Positions 17,750 through 27,844 are shown, counted from the first letter of the stretch. The stretch is 64,000 bases of DNA from Ensifer canadensis (GCF_017488845.2 NZ_CP083373.1:124001-188000), one strand, 5' to 3'. A program made the numbers and translations. The notes: generated by a model from the letters alone, not told the origin.

Positions 17750-17774
17750 AACATTCAACAAAACCGGATGTTCC
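17750..17774 (-). promoter_or_regulatory. EcfG-like promoter (minus strand), GGAAC-N16-TGTT
   Basis: Read leftward, GGAAC is at 17774-17770 and TGTT at 17753-17750, with 16-base spacing. The operon start codon is at 17718. Confidence 0.55.
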
Positions 17775-18439
17775 CCTCAATTCGCACGGCAGGGATGCCA
17801 AACTCATGCTACGGCCCTCAATGACTTGCAAGTGAAGGCTGCCTGCCCGTGGCCAAAGACATTCGCAGCGTCGGTGAACATCCCCTCCAAGACCTAGAAC
17901 TCGTGTCTGGTATTGCTTCAGCATTCTGCTGCCAACAATCAATTGCGAACGCACTCGCTGGTTCCCTCATCAAACTGAGACAGTTTTTCGTTCGATGGAG
18001 GAACTTTGACCCCGCCCCGACGTTCGGCCCTCGTCATCCCTCGAACGCGATCGGAGCTGTGATGCTTACGGGAGAAACCCTCGATCCCTTTCAAGACACC
18101 CACGAGGACATCTGTTTAGTTGAAAAGAACGTCTTGAGGGATCGGCCAAGAACAGCGCACCCCGCCCTGGCTGAGAACCGCAGGGGAAGTTTCCTCCAGC
18201 ACCGCGGCAAAACTGAAGGCCGGGTGGAACTCCTGGTCGAGATCTTTGGCAAGCCGGCGCGCTACAACCTTCTGATCTCAGAGGCGGCACGGTCAAAGCT
18301 CGGCGATCGATCGGCCAATCCAAGAGGCTTCCGCAAGAAAACAAGCTAGTTACAACGGGGCCGACACTTCCCTCGGAAACGACCCCTTGCTTCTGATCGC
18401 CAGCAACAATCCAAACCCGAGTTTTCCAGGAGCTATCCA
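17775..18439. other. Intergenic region upstream of katE
   Basis: About 660 bases. A 166-codon rightward frame (17849-18349) starts at an ATG with no clear ribosome binding site and resembles no family I know. It could be a remnant or a lineage-specific gene. I see no EcfG consensus in front of katE. Confidence 0.3.
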
Positions 18440-20590
18440 ATGGCAAAGAAGACGACAAGCGTTCCGTCAGCACAACAAGCGACAATCGCAGAAATACACG
18501 ATCAAAAACTGCGACGCGGCCAGGGCGGCGAACTTCACCAGATCGCTGAAAACGACACACCCGTCCTTACGACCGCTCAAGGCGGCCCGGTCGCTGACGA
18601 CCAAAATACGCTGCGGGTCGGCGCACGCGGACCAGCGCTGATCGAAGACTTCCATTTCCGCGAGAAGATTTTCCACTTCGACCATGAACGAATTCCCGAG
18701 CGCGTCGTGCACGCCCGCGGCTATGGCGCCCACGGATTTTTTGAAACATACGAATCTCTCGCGGCTTACACTAGAGCAGATCTGTTCCAGCGACCCGGTG
18801 AGAAGACGCCCGCCTTTGTTCGCTTTTCAACGGTCGCCGGCAACAAAGGCTCGGCTGACCTCGCGCGTGACGTTCGCGGTTTCGCGGTCAAGCTATACAC
18901 TCAGGAAGGGAACTGGGACCTCGTTGGCAACAATATTCCAGTGTTCTTCATTCAGGACGCGATCAAGTTTCCTGATGTGATCCATGCTGCCAAGCAGGAG
19001 CCGGACAGAGCATTTCCGCAGGCTCAAACCGCACACGATAATTTCTGGGACTTTATTAGCCTAACACCGGAAAGCATGCACATGGTCATGTGGGTCATGT
19101 CTGATCGTGCTATCCCGCGCTCATTCCGTTTCATGGAAGGCTTCGGAGTCCATACGTTCCGTTTGATCAATGCCAAGGACGAGTCCACGTTCGTCAAGTT
19201 TCACTGGAAACCCAAGCTGGGATTGCAGTCGGTCGCCTGGAACGAAGCCGTCAAGATCAACGGCGCTGATCCGGACTTTCACCGTCGGGATCTTTGGCAA
19301 TCGATCAAGTCGGGGAATTTTCCCGAATGGGAGCTGAGTGTTCAGCTTTTCGATCAGGAGTTCGCCGACCGCTTCGATTTCGATGTGCTTGATCCGACAA
19401 AGATCATTCCGGAGGAGATCCTTCCCGTCAAGGCGATCGGTCGCCTCGTGCTTGATAGAATGCCCGATAACTTCTTCGCGGAAACCGAGCAGGTAGCGTT
19501 CATGACGCAGAACGTTCCGCCAGGCATCGACTTCAGTAACGATCCGCTGTTGCAAGGCCGGAACTTCTCCTACCTTGATACGCAGTTGAAGCGACTTGGC
19601 AGCACGAACTTCACGCACCTGCCGATCAATGCTCCAAAGTGTCCCTTTGCCCATTTCCAACAGGACGGGCATATGGCCATGCGCAATCCCGTGGGGCGGA
19701 CGAACTACCAGCCCAATTCTCACGGGGAGGGACCGAGGGAGTCTCCGCTGCGTGGATATCGGCATTTCCCTGCCGAAGAGCAAGGCCAAAAAGTTCGCCT
19801 TCGCGCTGAAAGCTTTGCTGACCACTACAGCCAGGCCCGGCAATTCTACATCAGCCAGACCCCGCCGGAGCAGCGGCATATTGCAATGGCGCTGACATTC
19901 GAGCTCAGTAAGGTCGAAACACCCGTCATTCGCGAGCGCATGGTGGCTCATCTTCTCAATATCGATGAGACCCTTGCGACCACCGTTGCCGAAAAACTAG
20001 GTCTTCAGACCATGCCAAAGCCCGCCGACGCAGCTGTGCCGACCCGCCAGGATCTGCCGCCGTCGCCCGCGTTGAGTATTATAGAACGCGGGCCGAAACG
20101 TTTTGAAGGCCGCAAGCTGGGCATTCTTGTATCCGATGGCGTTAACGCCAAGCTCTTGAAGGAACTGACCGGGGCAATCATTGAGGAGAAAGCAACGGTC
20201 GAACTGATCGCTCCAAAGGTCGGTGGGGTCACTGCATCCGACGGTACGTGGGTCGAAGCCCACCATATGATCGATGGCGGCCCATCAGTTCTGTTTGATG
20301 CTGTCGCCCTTTTGACTTCAGAAGCCGCGATGGATGACTTGCTGAGAGAGGCAACGGTTCGCGATTTTGTCGCCGATGCGTTTCAGCACTGCAAGTTCAT
20401 CGGCTACGATCAATCTGCTCTCCCTCTGCTGGAAAAAGCGGGCATCGCCGAAGCGGTCGATGAAGGCGTTATTGCCCTTCCTGGCGACGAAGGGCTTCCA
20501 AGCTTTGTATCAGAGCTCGGCAAGCTTCGCGTGTGGGGACGTGAGCCATCGATAAAGCTCGGCAAAGCCTCTTCGCCGCCAATCAAATAG
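18440..20590 (+). CDS. katE: Catalase HPII, large-subunit monofunctional haem catalase
   Basis: The 716-residue protein belongs to the large-subunit catalases. The catalytic His is in '[12 protein letters not shown]' (about 89-100), the Asn in '[12 protein letters not shown]', and the proximal haem Tyr region appears as '[12 protein letters not shown]' (about 375-386). A C-terminal flavodoxin/DJ-1-like domain (about 555-705) begins '[16 protein letters not shown]'. It destroys hydrogen peroxide in the cytoplasm and is usually induced in stationary phase or stress. The start has AGGAG at a good distance. A strong hairpin follows the stop codon. It stands alone in its transcription unit. Confidence 0.97.
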   Translation: MAKKTTSVPSAQQATIAEIHDQKLRRGQGGELHQIAENDTPVLTTAQGGPVADDQNTLRVGARGPALIEDFHFREKIFHFDHERIPERVVHARGYGAHGFFETYESLAAYTRADLFQRPGEKTPAFVRFSTVAGNKGSADLARDVRGFAVKLYTQEGNWDLVGNNIPVFFIQDAIKFPDVIHAAKQEPDRAFPQAQTAHDNFWDFISLTPESMHMVMWVMSDRAIPRSFRFMEGFGVHTFRLINAKDESTFVKFHWKPKLGLQSVAWNEAVKINGADPDFHRRDLWQSIKSGNFPEWELSVQLFDQEFADRFDFDVLDPTKIIPEEILPVKAIGRLVLDRMPDNFFAETEQVAFMTQNVPPGIDFSNDPLLQGRNFSYLDTQLKRLGSTNFTHLPINAPKCPFAHFQQDGHMAMRNPVGRTNYQPNSHGEGPRESPLRGYRHFPAEEQGQKVRLRAESFADHYSQARQFYISQTPPEQRHIAMALTFELSKVETPVIRERMVAHLLNIDETLATTVAEKLGLQTMPKPADAAVPTRQDLPPSPALSIIERGPKRFEGRKLGILVSDGVNAKLLKELTGAIIEEKATVELIAPKVGGVTASDGTWVEAHHMIDGGPSVLFDAVALLTSEAAMDDLLREATVRDFVADAFQHCKFIGYDQSALPLLEKAGIAEAVDEGVIALPGDEGLPSFVSELGKLRVWGREPSIKLGKASSPPIK

Positions 20591-20599
20591 GAGCACGCA

Positions 20600-20625
20600 C
20601 CGGCACGGCTGTGAAGCCGTGCCGG
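20600..20625 (+). terminator. Hairpin after katE
   Basis: An 11-bp perfect stem (20600-20610 with 20615-20625) and a GTGA loop follow ten bases after the katE stop codon. There is only a short TT after it, so it may act as a 3'-end stabiliser as well as a terminator. Confidence 0.65.
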
Positions 20626-20851
20626 TTAATGCTCGGTGACCTCCTGCGGTGTTTTGATCGCCGCACCGTTGCTCATGTCTCCATATAATCCTGCGCAACG
20701 CCATGCGTTAGGCAAACCCTTCCCAATCACTGCGGCAGGTTCCGGAAGAAGCCACTGGCTAGATTGCGTCGCGGAAAGCGCCGCGAAGGCGACGTTGTCG
20801 GCGACGCGACGCCCTTTCAAATCCGGAACATGATAATCATTGCCGTCTCGC

Positions 20852-21364
20852 TCAATAAGGCGAGACACACGCCTGCCGCGGGCCATAGTAGGGCTGGAAC
20901 GTGTTGTCGTAGGCCCTGTAGGAGCGGTATCGTCCATAGCACCAACGCGTATGTGCATTTCCGCCGTAATAGACTTGGCGTTGGTAACGCGGCGCATAAT
21001 AGCGCGGAGCGTAGTAGCTCCGGCCGTAATAGTTGCGTGGATAATAGCCTGGCCGGTAATATCTCGGTCCGTAGTATCCCGACCCGTAGTATCCCGGCCC
21101 ATAGGGCTGATAATATCGGGGCTGCGCCAGGAGGCCCCCGATAACTGCGCCGGCGGCAAGCCCACCTAGTGCCCAGGCCCACTCATCACCACCATTATTA
21201 TGGTATCCACCATAGTACCCGCCGCCGCGATATCGTGCGGATTGAACCAATTGCGCTTGCCCCGCGTCGATCTTCGGCGTCGCTATTGTGGGAAACGCCA
21301 TGGCAGGCGTAATGCCTGTAACTATCATCACCAGCGACAGGGAAACGATTGCAAACCTTTTCAT
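20852..21364 (-). CDS. BA14K-family exported protein, Tyr/Gly/Arg-rich
   Basis: The 170-residue protein has a signal peptide (residues 1-23, ending AMA-F). A short hydrophobic glycine-zipper ('WALGGLAAGAVIGGLL') and a long tract of 'YYGPRYY'-type repeats follow, ending in the BA14K signature 'WCYGRYRSYRAYDNTFQPYYGPRQACVSPY' with two cysteines. BA14K proteins are surface proteins of Brucella and rhizobia; the Brucella one is immunoreactive and lectin-like. The start ATG 21364 has AAGGAAGGG upstream. It converges on katE. Confidence 0.85.
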   Translation of the reverse strand: MKRFAIVSLSLVMIVTGITPAMAFPTIATPKIDAGQAQLVQSARYRGGGYYGGYHNNGGDEWAWALGGLAAGAVIGGLLAQPRYYQPYGPGYYGSGYYGPRYYRPGYYPRNYYGRSYYAPRYYAPRYQRQVYYGGNAHTRWCYGRYRSYRAYDNTFQPYYGPRQACVSPY

Positions 21365-21768
21365 TGGCTTACCCTTCCTTTGCGGCGCAGAGCGTCGAAG
21401 TCGGCGCGTCACCCGCAGCCTTTTTTAAGGACGCATAATTTTACACCAAAATCGCTTTTTACAGGCGAAATTCTGCGTAACCGGGGGAGCAGCTTTATTC
21501 CAAAGGTTATGTTGAGATGCGCCCTATGCGAAGCCTGGTGTCGTGTCAGCTTCCCTGCCTGGTCTGCGATCGTAACATCGCCCCTGCCAGCATTTAAGGC
21601 AACGGCCGCCCATGCCTAATCAGGGATTGGACAAATTGCCGTCCGGCTGCATTCTGCTGTCCATCCGCCCGATCACTTCATCATCGCAGGCGACAATTGA
21701 GCCCGCCGGAGATCGACGAGGAGCCAGACGCGGGACTGGCCAAATCGCATAGGCTGTTGGGCTCGGGC
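21365..21768. other. Intergenic region between two leftward genes
   Basis: Roughly 400 bases of promoter region for the BA14K gene and 3' flank of the SyrB-like gene. I see no EcfG-type promoter and no gene. Confidence 0.35.
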
Positions 21769-22359
21769 TCACGACCGGTCAAAACGCTCCAGCATTTTTC
21801 TGAGGTGGAGATTCTGCAGATGGAGCTTTTCGGCCAACAGGGTTCTCAGTTGCTGAATTTCGTCGTCCAAATCCGCCACTTCCTCGAAAAATGCTTCCCG
21901 GGTTGATAACTGTGCGCCGGGATCCGTGTTCGCTTTCGAAGGGAACTTCCTAACGTTCCCGGTTCCGGACTTCTTAGCGCGCGCTTGAATTTGTGGCGCC
22001 TTAGGAGATTGCTTGCTTTTAGGCAACGAGGCTGACTCTTTTGGAGGCAGTTCGCCAATTCGCTGATTTTCAGGCGTAGGTGCCTCTTCAACGGCGGCGT
22101 CTGTAGAGACGGCTTGGGCGTTATCATCCTGGTGTTCGGTCAGATCCGAAGATGCAGCCTCCTTGAGTTCATCCGATCCATTCTCACGATCCTGAAATGC
22201 ACCGGTTGGATCCGTTGAACTCAACTGAGCGCCGCGGACTTGTTGTTCTTGCGTGTCATTTGCTTGACTGGCGGCGTCGTGCTCATTCGAAATCTCGCGT
22301 GGTTCTGCCGACCGTCCCCGCGATGTCAGTCGAGCAAATAGGTTCCATGGTGATTTCAT
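21769..22359 (-). CDS. SyrB-like protein with a C-terminal coiled coil (196 aa)
   Basis: The protein has a long, acidic, probably disordered N-terminus (about 15-125), then 'EVADLDDEIQQLRTLLAEKLHLQNLHLRKMLERF' (about 157-190), a leucine-zipper-like end. The end resembles that of the next gene and of SyrB, the Sinorhizobium regulator involved in repression of syrM. Similarity is confined to the C-terminal helix, so a shared oligomerisation or regulatory role is inference. The Shine-Dalgarno sequence is weak (GAGG about ten bases before ATG 22359). It lies just downstream of its paralogue. Confidence 0.55.
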   Translation of the reverse strand: MKSPWNLFARLTSRGRSAEPREISNEHDAASQANDTQEQQVRGAQLSSTDPTGAFQDRENGSDELKEAASSDLTEHQDDNAQAVSTDAAVEEAPTPENQRIGELPPKESASLPKSKQSPKAPQIQARAKKSGTGNVRKFPSKANTDPGAQLSTREAFFEEVADLDDEIQQLRTLLAEKLHLQNLHLRKMLERFDRS

Positions 22360-22473
22360 CGATCGTCAGCCTCGAGCGATCCGAACTCTCACGTGAGCTC
22401 GGTGAATGTCTGTCCTACGAGGAATGTAGGGGCCAAGGTCGATCTCGCAACCGGCCCCTGCTGTGGGTTACGG

Positions 22474-22896
22474 TCAATCAAGTCCTAACCGCTTGCGCAG
22501 TTCCGAATTTTCCGCCCGCAGCTTGGTGGCCAGTTCCTTGCGGAGCCTTTTATTCTCTTCTTCAAGCTGGATGAGGTCGGCCATTTCATCGATCGCCGAG
22601 ACGGACGACGAAGCCTTCGGTCCGTCGAGCTTCGACGCCTTCTTGCTTCCGGTCTTGAGGGCGGAAGTCGTCTTTTCAGCAACTTGCTTTTTGACGGGCG
22701 CAAGCTTCGCGACTCCGCCCTCGTCGGCGGGCTTCCTGCGCTCTCTCGGCGTCTTCGCAACCGTTGTGTTGCCTGTTGCTTCTGCAGTTGCTTTCGTGCG
22801 CCGCGGCGCTCGCTGCTTTTTCGGTACCGGCGTCTTTGCCGGTGCGGCGGTCTCTACAGCTTCGATTGTGGTACCAGTATTGCTTTCATCAGCCAT
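22474..22896 (-). CDS. SyrB-like transcriptional regulator (140 aa)
   Basis: This follows the SyrB pattern closely. A short N-terminus 'MADESNTGTT' leads into a basic, Lys/Ala/Thr-rich low-complexity region with 'KKQRAPRRTK' (about 27-36). The C-terminal coiled coil has 'ADLIQLEEENKRLRKELATKLRAENSELRKRLGLD' (about 106-140). In Sinorhizobium meliloti SyrB represses syrM and so influences nod and exo gene expression. ATG 22896 is preceded by GGGAG with a spacing of eight. A related gene follows downstream, giving a tandem pair. Confidence 0.75.
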   Translation of the reverse strand: MADESNTGTTIEAVETAAPAKTPVPKKQRAPRRTKATAEATGNTTVAKTPRERRKPADEGGVAKLAPVKKQVAEKTTSALKTGSKKASKLDGPKASSSVSAIDEMADLIQLEEENKRLRKELATKLRAENSELRKRLGLD

Positions 22897-23115
22897 CAGT
22901 TTTCTCCCTCTGCTGCCAAGAATCGTTTTCCGCTGAGTGAAACGCGGAGTCAACCATGACGTTGTTGGATTGACATGAGGAAGATCGCGCGGGAACGCAG
23001 GTATGAATCGAGCCATTGTCATCGCCGGCCGCTGGTTGAGCCGAAGTGACGGCGGCTGGCCAAGGAAGATGAATGTGGTCGCGAAACCAAACGGGCGACA
23101 CTGATGCTGCTCACT

Positions 23116-23140
23116 GGAACTTTTGGCAACAGAGGCGGTT
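23116..23140 (+). promoter_or_regulatory. EcfG-type promoter, GGAAC-N16-GGTT
   Basis: GGAAC at 23116-23120 and GGTT at 23137-23140 have 16-base spacing. It precedes the family B gene whose start lies at about 23189-23203. Confidence 0.65.
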
Positions 23141-23188
23141 GGCTTATCGAACAGGTCACCCAGGCGGCCCCCGCAAAGTAGCGTCCAG

Positions 23189-23410
23189 ATGAGGCGACGA
23201 CGATGCATCACGAAAATACCAGAACAGGATTCGGCCAAGCGCATTAATGATTGGAACACGCGGTATGACTTAGATGAATTCATCCGAGCTCATGGGCTTC
23301 AACCGCGAGCAGCACGCGAACTGTTCGAAAAGTTTGGGCCCTACAAAACTGATCTTGAGAGCAAGATTGCCGAACTTCGGGCGAACGGAAAAATCGACCG
23401 TAATCACTGA
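23189..23410 (+). CDS. Family B small protein ('RYDL.EFI...ARELFEKFGP')
   Basis: The core 'WNTRYDLDEFIRAHGLQPRAARELFEKFGP' is nearly the same as in the genes at 41591 and 48865, and more distantly 52616. The layout (a short helix, then a helix ending in FGP) recalls small DUF3606-type proteins, but I would not assign it firmly. In the sister gene the protein begins MQHEDTR; here an equivalent ATG (23203, MHHENTR) exists in another frame, which hits a stop after 14 codons. So a one-base shift has probably altered the N-terminus, or translation now starts at ATG 23189. An EcfG-type promoter lies upstream. Confidence 0.6.
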   Translation: MRRRRCITKIPEQDSAKRINDWNTRYDLDEFIRAHGLQPRAARELFEKFGPYKTDLESKIAELRANGKIDRNH

Positions 23411-23485
23411 ACACGGTCAACGGATGTCTGACGCGGCTGCGGGGTTGACCGGATCTGATATTCCACGCTCGCATCAACGCTGTTC

Positions 23486-23863
23486 TTATTCCGCCCGATT
23501 GGACGCCGCCATGATTTCGGCGAGCTTTTCAATCACCTGAGACGGATCGATTGGCTTGGCTAAAAGCGGAATCTGACCATACCGGCGGGGCAGATCCTCA
23601 AGTCCGTATCCTGTGGTGAAGACAAAAGGAATATGGTTGGCGCGCAGCAGGTCGGCGACCGAGAAGCTCAATTCACCCCCAAGGTTTAGGTCCAGCACGG
23701 CTCCGTCGAGCTTCGCACCGTTCTCGATGGCGGCCGTAGCCTGGCGAATGCCGGCAAAAGGGCCAACAACAGTCGCCCCTTGCAACTCCAGGGCGCACAC
23801 GAGCTCCATGGCGATCATTGGTTCGTCTTCCACCACCAGCACGTGGCCTAACGCCGATGTCAT
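23486..23863 (-). CDS. Single-domain response regulator
   Basis: The 125-residue receiver domain has the acidic pair in 'VVEDEPMIA' (residues 9-17), the phosphoacceptor Asp in 'DGAVLDLNLGGE' (about 58), the Thr in 'FVFTTGYG' and the Lys in 'LLAKPID'. There is no output domain. It is divergent from the large HWE kinase gene at 24008, and single-domain receivers encoded beside HWE kinases usually serve as their phosphate acceptor or sink. In several alphaproteobacteria such receivers feed the PhyR-EcfG general-stress pathway, which would fit this window. Confidence 0.88.
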   Translation of the reverse strand: MTSALGHVLVVEDEPMIAMELVCALELQGATVVGPFAGIRQATAAIENGAKLDGAVLDLNLGGELSFSVADLLRANHIPFVFTTGYGLEDLPRRYGQIPLLAKPIDPSQVIEKLAEIMAASNRAE

Positions 23864-24007
23864 GGCCTTTTTCTCTTCCTGTCAAAAGCTTAGACCAACA
23901 TGACCGTCCCATGTTTCGGTGGCGATTAAATATTGCCAAATATAAGCTTCCGTCCTAACTCTAGTCCATAGGGGGACCGCGCATTCGGTCTAAAAGGAGC
24001 GGCCCTG

Positions 24008-27000
24008 TTGACGCGATTGGAGCCCAATTTTCCCGTGGTTGGCATTGGCGCCTCGGCGGGTGGGATTCCGGCGCTGGAGGGATTTTTTAGTGGCCTTCCG
24101 GAACGCTGTGGCATGGCGTTCGTCATCGTCACCCATCTCAACCCTGCGCTCGAAAGCCACCTTCATGAGATCATCGCGCGCTTCACTGACATGCAGGTGG
24201 TCCTCGCCTCTGGAGAAGTCAAAATCCGGCCGGATGTGGTCTACGTCATGCCGCAGAATGTGGTTCTAACGATTGAAAACGGCGTCCTTGCCAGCAAGAA
24301 ACTTGACAATCACATCCGTGAACGCAAGCCAATCGATATATTTTTCGGCGCGCTCGCTAAGGATCAGGGAGAATATTCGGTCGGGGTTGTTCTCTCTGGC
24401 GGAGACGGCGACGGCACCCTCGGTGTAAAGGCGATCAAGGAATATGGTGGCCTTACGATGGCGCAGATTGCCGACGGCTCTGGTCCCCGCAATCCGGATA
24501 TGCCGCAAAGCGCAATTTCGATCGGTCTGATCGATCTGGCATTGCCTGCCCAGGAGATGGGCGAAAAGCTCCTGGCTTTCGCACGGAGCTTCGACCTACT
24601 CTCGGATCTCGGCGACAATGACGAAGCGAAGAAGGCGAGTGATCTTAATCACGCTCGTAATCAGATCTATGCTATCCTGCGAAAGCAGACTAGCCACGAC
24701 TTTTCGGGTTATAAGCCGAAGACCTTCCTAAGGCGCGTCAGGCGTCGAATGCAGGTCAGACAATTCGATACGATCGAAGCTTACGTGGGGTGTCTGGAAC
24801 AGGATCCCGAAGAGGTTTTGCGGCTTTTCAGCGACCTGCTGATCAACGTCACAAACTTTTTCCGCGATGCTGACGCATTCGCCACCCTTGCCAAAACGAT
24901 CATCCCTCAACTCTTTGCCGGCAAGTCAGCAGCCGATACCGTTCGGGTATGGGTGCCGGGCTGCGCTACCGGCGAGGAGGTTTACTCGATCGCGATCCTG
25001 ATGCGCGAGTTTATGGAAAATATGGCGAGCGTGCCGCGAGTGCAGATATTCGCGACCGATATCGATGATCACGCACTGCAGATCGCGAGGACCGCGCGCT
25101 ATCCAGAAGCGCTGCTCGAAGGCGTTTCGGAGGAACGGCGAAAGAAGTTCTTCAGCTCTGAAGGAGCAAGCTATATCGTTGCCGGTAGCGTGCGCGAACT
25201 GTGCATCTTCTCACCCCGTAGCGTTATCCGCGAGCCGCCTTTTTCGCGAATGGACCTCGTCTCGTGTCGCAACCTTCTCATCTACCTAGGATCTGAGGTT
25301 CAGAACCGTGTCATTCCGACGTTTCACTACGCATTGCGGCCTCAAGGATACCTGTTTCTCGGCACATCCGAGGGTATCGGCCAACATGGAGACCTCTTCA
25401 CAACGATTGACAAGAAGAACCGCATTTTTCAAGCGCGCGGCCATGCAACGCCCTACCGACCTCAGATACTGGGGCGCGATGAGCAGTACACAATTCCCAA
25501 CTTGGCAAAACTCGAAGCACGGGGACTTGGCGGTTCGCAGTTGCGGCAAGTGGTGGAAACACACGTGCTTGAGAGCTTCGCCCCGGCCCACGTCGTCGTC
25601 AATGCTGACGGTGATGTCGTTTACACCTCCGGCAAGACCGCTAAGTTTCTCGAAGTGCCTCAAGGCAGTCCAAGCCGCCAGCTCCTCAATATGGCTAAGC
25701 GGGATCTTCGCCTCGATTTGAGAGCGGCCTTGCGCGAGTGTACGTCGTCGCGAAATCGCGTGATCAAGGATAACCTTCTCGTCGACGCGGATGACGACCG
25801 TGTACAGCATGTGACGATTACAGTTGAGCCTTTGAACGGGCGAACGACCGGTGAACCGTTGTACATCGTTCTCTTCCATTCGGTTGGCCCGTTGCGGGCA
25901 GGCTCGGGGCCAGGGCGCGTACAGCGCGATGTCGACGGCACCGCCGAACTCGAGCGGGAGTTGCGCGAAACTCGCGAGCGTCTCCAGTCGACAATCGAGG
26001 AGTACGAGACCGCGCTTGAGGAACTCAAGTCGTCCAACGAGGAGCTCGTTTCCGTCAACGAGGAAGCTCAGTCGTCCAACGAGGAACTGGAGGCCTCGAA
26101 GGAAGAGATGCAGTCGCTGAACGAGGAGCTCAATACGATAAACGCCGAACTCAATGGAAAAGTGGAGGAGCTCGACCGGGCGAACAACGACCTTAGGAAC
26201 CTGTTCGATGCAACCGAGATTGCCACTGTGTTCCTTGATCGAAACCTGGTGATCCGCAATTTTACACCGGCTGCATCCAAGTTCTTCAAGGTGCGGCCGG
26301 CGGATGTCGGACGACCGCTCACCGAATTGTCCAGCGAGATCCATTATCCGGACCTGAAAGCCCATATTTCCGAAGTTTTTTCCACCGGTGAAAGTCGCGA
26401 CAATCATCTTTCGCGCGACAACCAGGGGAGACATTTCCTTGCGCGGCTCATACCCTATCGAGGTGAAAACAACAGGATTGACGGGGTTATTGTCACACTC
26501 ATCGACGTCACAACTCTTGCGGAAGCCGAAGACCACCAGAAAGTTCTGATCTCGGAACTCAATCACCGGGTCAAGAATATGCTGGCGGTCACGATCAGCA
26601 TTGCTGCCCAAACGATGGAATCTTCGTCATCACCGGAAGCATTCTACACAGCCTATGTCGGACGGCTGAAAGCCATGTCTCGCGCATACGCCCTGCTGTC
26701 GCGCGACAACTGGAAAGATGTATCCATCCTGGAGCTCGTCTCTCAAGAGCTCTCGCCCTTTGGCGGCGACCGGGTCACCCTGGACGGACGGGACATCAAA
26801 CTCGATCCACAGCGCGGGCTTGCCTTGGGAATGGTCATCCACGAACTCGCGACGAATGCTGCCAAATATGGAGCGCTTACCAGTTCCGATGGCCGCGTGC
26901 TCGTTCACTGGAAAGCCGATGACAACCTTCTCACTTTGAAATGGATGGAGCGGAGAGGTCCCTCCATAACTGCACCCCCCAAGGACGGCTTTGGAATGAA

Positions 27001-27100
27001 GTTATTGCGGGGAGAAATCGGTTACCGGCTTGGAGGCGAGGTCGAAACAAAGTTCGAGCCCGAGGGTTTGACTGTTTTTCTGTCATTTCCCTTAAACTGA
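24008..27100 (+). CDS. CheB-CheR-PAS-HWE hybrid sensor histidine kinase
   Basis: This 1030-residue protein starts with a CheB methylesterase domain (about 8-190, 'GIGASAGGIPALEGF' with the catalytic Ser, 'LSGGDGDGTLG'). A CheR methyltransferase domain follows (about 215-475, 'RVWVPGCATGEEVYSIA' for SAM binding, 'CRNLLIYL'), then a long coiled coil rich in 'SSNEEL' repeats (about 650-725). A PAS domain (about 735-850) precedes an HWE-type kinase (about 850-1030; phosphorylated His in 'ELNHRVKNMLA', 'HELATNAAKYG', 'WMERRGP'). It probably methylates/demethylates and phosphorylates in a non-chemotaxis signalling path. The start is TTG 24008 behind AAGGAG. A single-domain receiver is encoded divergently. 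Confidence 0.93.
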   Translation: MTRLEPNFPVVGIGASAGGIPALEGFFSGLPERCGMAFVIVTHLNPALESHLHEIIARFTDMQVVLASGEVKIRPDVVYVMPQNVVLTIENGVLASKKLDNHIRERKPIDIFFGALAKDQGEYSVGVVLSGGDGDGTLGVKAIKEYGGLTMAQIADGSGPRNPDMPQSAISIGLIDLALPAQEMGEKLLAFARSFDLLSDLGDNDEAKKASDLNHARNQIYAILRKQTSHDFSGYKPKTFLRRVRRRMQVRQFDTIEAYVGCLEQDPEEVLRLFSDLLINVTNFFRDADAFATLAKTIIPQLFAGKSAADTVRVWVPGCATGEEVYSIAILMREFMENMASVPRVQIFATDIDDHALQIARTARYPEALLEGVSEERRKKFFSSEGASYIVAGSVRELCIFSPRSVIREPPFSRMDLVSCRNLLIYLGSEVQNRVIPTFHYALRPQGYLFLGTSEGIGQHGDLFTTIDKKNRIFQARGHATPYRPQILGRDEQYTIPNLAKLEARGLGGSQLRQVVETHVLESFAPAHVVVNADGDVVYTSGKTAKFLEVPQGSPSRQLLNMAKRDLRLDLRAALRECTSSRNRVIKDNLLVDADDDRVQHVTITVEPLNGRTTGEPLYIVLFHSVGPLRAGSGPGRVQRDVDGTAELERELRETRERLQSTIEEYETALEELKSSNEELVSVNEEAQSSNEELEASKEEMQSLNEELNTINAELNGKVEELDRANNDLRNLFDATEIATVFLDRNLVIRNFTPAASKFFKVRPADVGRPLTELSSEIHYPDLKAHISEVFSTGESRDNHLSRDNQGRHFLARLIPYRGENNRIDGVIVTLIDVTTLAEAEDHQKVLISELNHRVKNMLAVTISIAAQTMESSSSPEAFYTAYVGRLKAMSRAYALLSRDNWKDVSILELVSQELSPFGGDRVTLDGRDIKLDPQRGLALGMVIHELATNAAKYGALTSSDGRVLVHWKADDNLLTLKWMERRGPSITAPPKDGFGMKLLRGEIGYRLGGEVETKFEPEGLTVFLSFPLN

Positions 27101-27400
27101 ATGGTCAGCAAGCGTACCGCTCGCGCCTTTCCAGTCCGGCGAAGTAGAGGCCCGGCAGGCCGCGCACGCTGTCCGTGTGAACGGGCGGGCTTCGTCGAGC
27201 GCATCATGAAGTCTCACATAGCTGAAATCGCCCCTTGAATCTTGTGCCCCGTAAACGCTGTGTCGGCGTAGCCTTGCTGGGCACGGCAACTATGCGCCAT
27301 TAAGAGGCATTGTGTTGTGCGACCTAACGTTATTTTCGCGGTCTATGCCGGAAAGCATCGACGAACGCCGAGAAGGCTGGCGAGTGATTTCGACGGCTCG
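27101..27400. other. Intergenic region, nothing recognised
   Basis: About 300 bases between the kinase and the lipocalin-like remnant. No frame, hairpin or promoter stood out. Confidence 0.35.
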
Positions 27401-27776
27401 GTAGCAAGTCCTCGATAACCGGCGCGTGGCGCATGACGTCGTTGCAGGTCAGCGACGCGAGCGGCGATCGGACAGAAATCCCCTATTCCGGCCAGGTTAT
27501 CTCCTCCACTGGCGGAACGCTCTCCGTCCAGGCGATGAATCCGGACGCCTGCAGCGCAACCGACGCCCTACACGGCAAATGGCTACGAGGTCTATTATGG
27601 CCCGGTTGAAGTCGACGAGGCCAAAGAGACATTCGCCATCACCGTGGAATCGTCCCTCGTCCGCAATCTCATTGGCCAGCGCATGGAACGCAAGGTTCAA
27701 GGTTGACGCCGACCAACTGACGATCACGCCCGCTGATCCCAAGGAAGGCTGGCGCGTCACCTACGAGCGGCTCTGA
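27401..27776 (+). pseudogene. Remnant of a lipocalin-like domain protein
   Basis: Two or more frames must be joined to read the protein. 'RTEIPYSGQVISSTGGTLSVQAMNP.AC' (about 27474-27560) is followed after a shift by 'ANGYEVYYGPVEVDEAKETFAITVESSLVRNLIGQ' (about 27578-27682). After another shift comes 'FKVDADQLTITPADPKEGWRVTYERL' (27697-27776). This order matches the lipocalin-like (Lipocalin_5 type) domain found in many rhizobial proteins. At least two frameshifts and no good start codon indicate a dead gene. Confidence 0.6.
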
Positions 27777-27787
27777 ACGCAAAATTC

Positions 27788-27812
27788 GGAACCTCCGGCG
27801 GTAGTTGCGGTT
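27788..27812 (+). promoter_or_regulatory. EcfG-type promoter, GGAAC-N16-GGTT
   Basis: GGAAC at 27788-27792 and GGTT at 27809-27812 have 16-base spacing. A transcript would begin at about 27820, leaving ATG 27845 as the first practical start of the membrane protein gene. Confidence 0.6.
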
Positions 27813-27844
27813 TGATAGTCATGATTTTGTTCCGGTTCAATTCG

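Noticed and set aside
19121..19951. Long leftward open frame opposite katE
   Set aside because: It mirrors the third-position bias of katE, has no ribosome binding site and resembles no family.
25286..26611. 441-codon leftward frame opposite the kinase gene
   Set aside because: Antisense shadow of the CheR-coiled coil-PAS part; low-complexity from the SSNEEL repeats and no family match.
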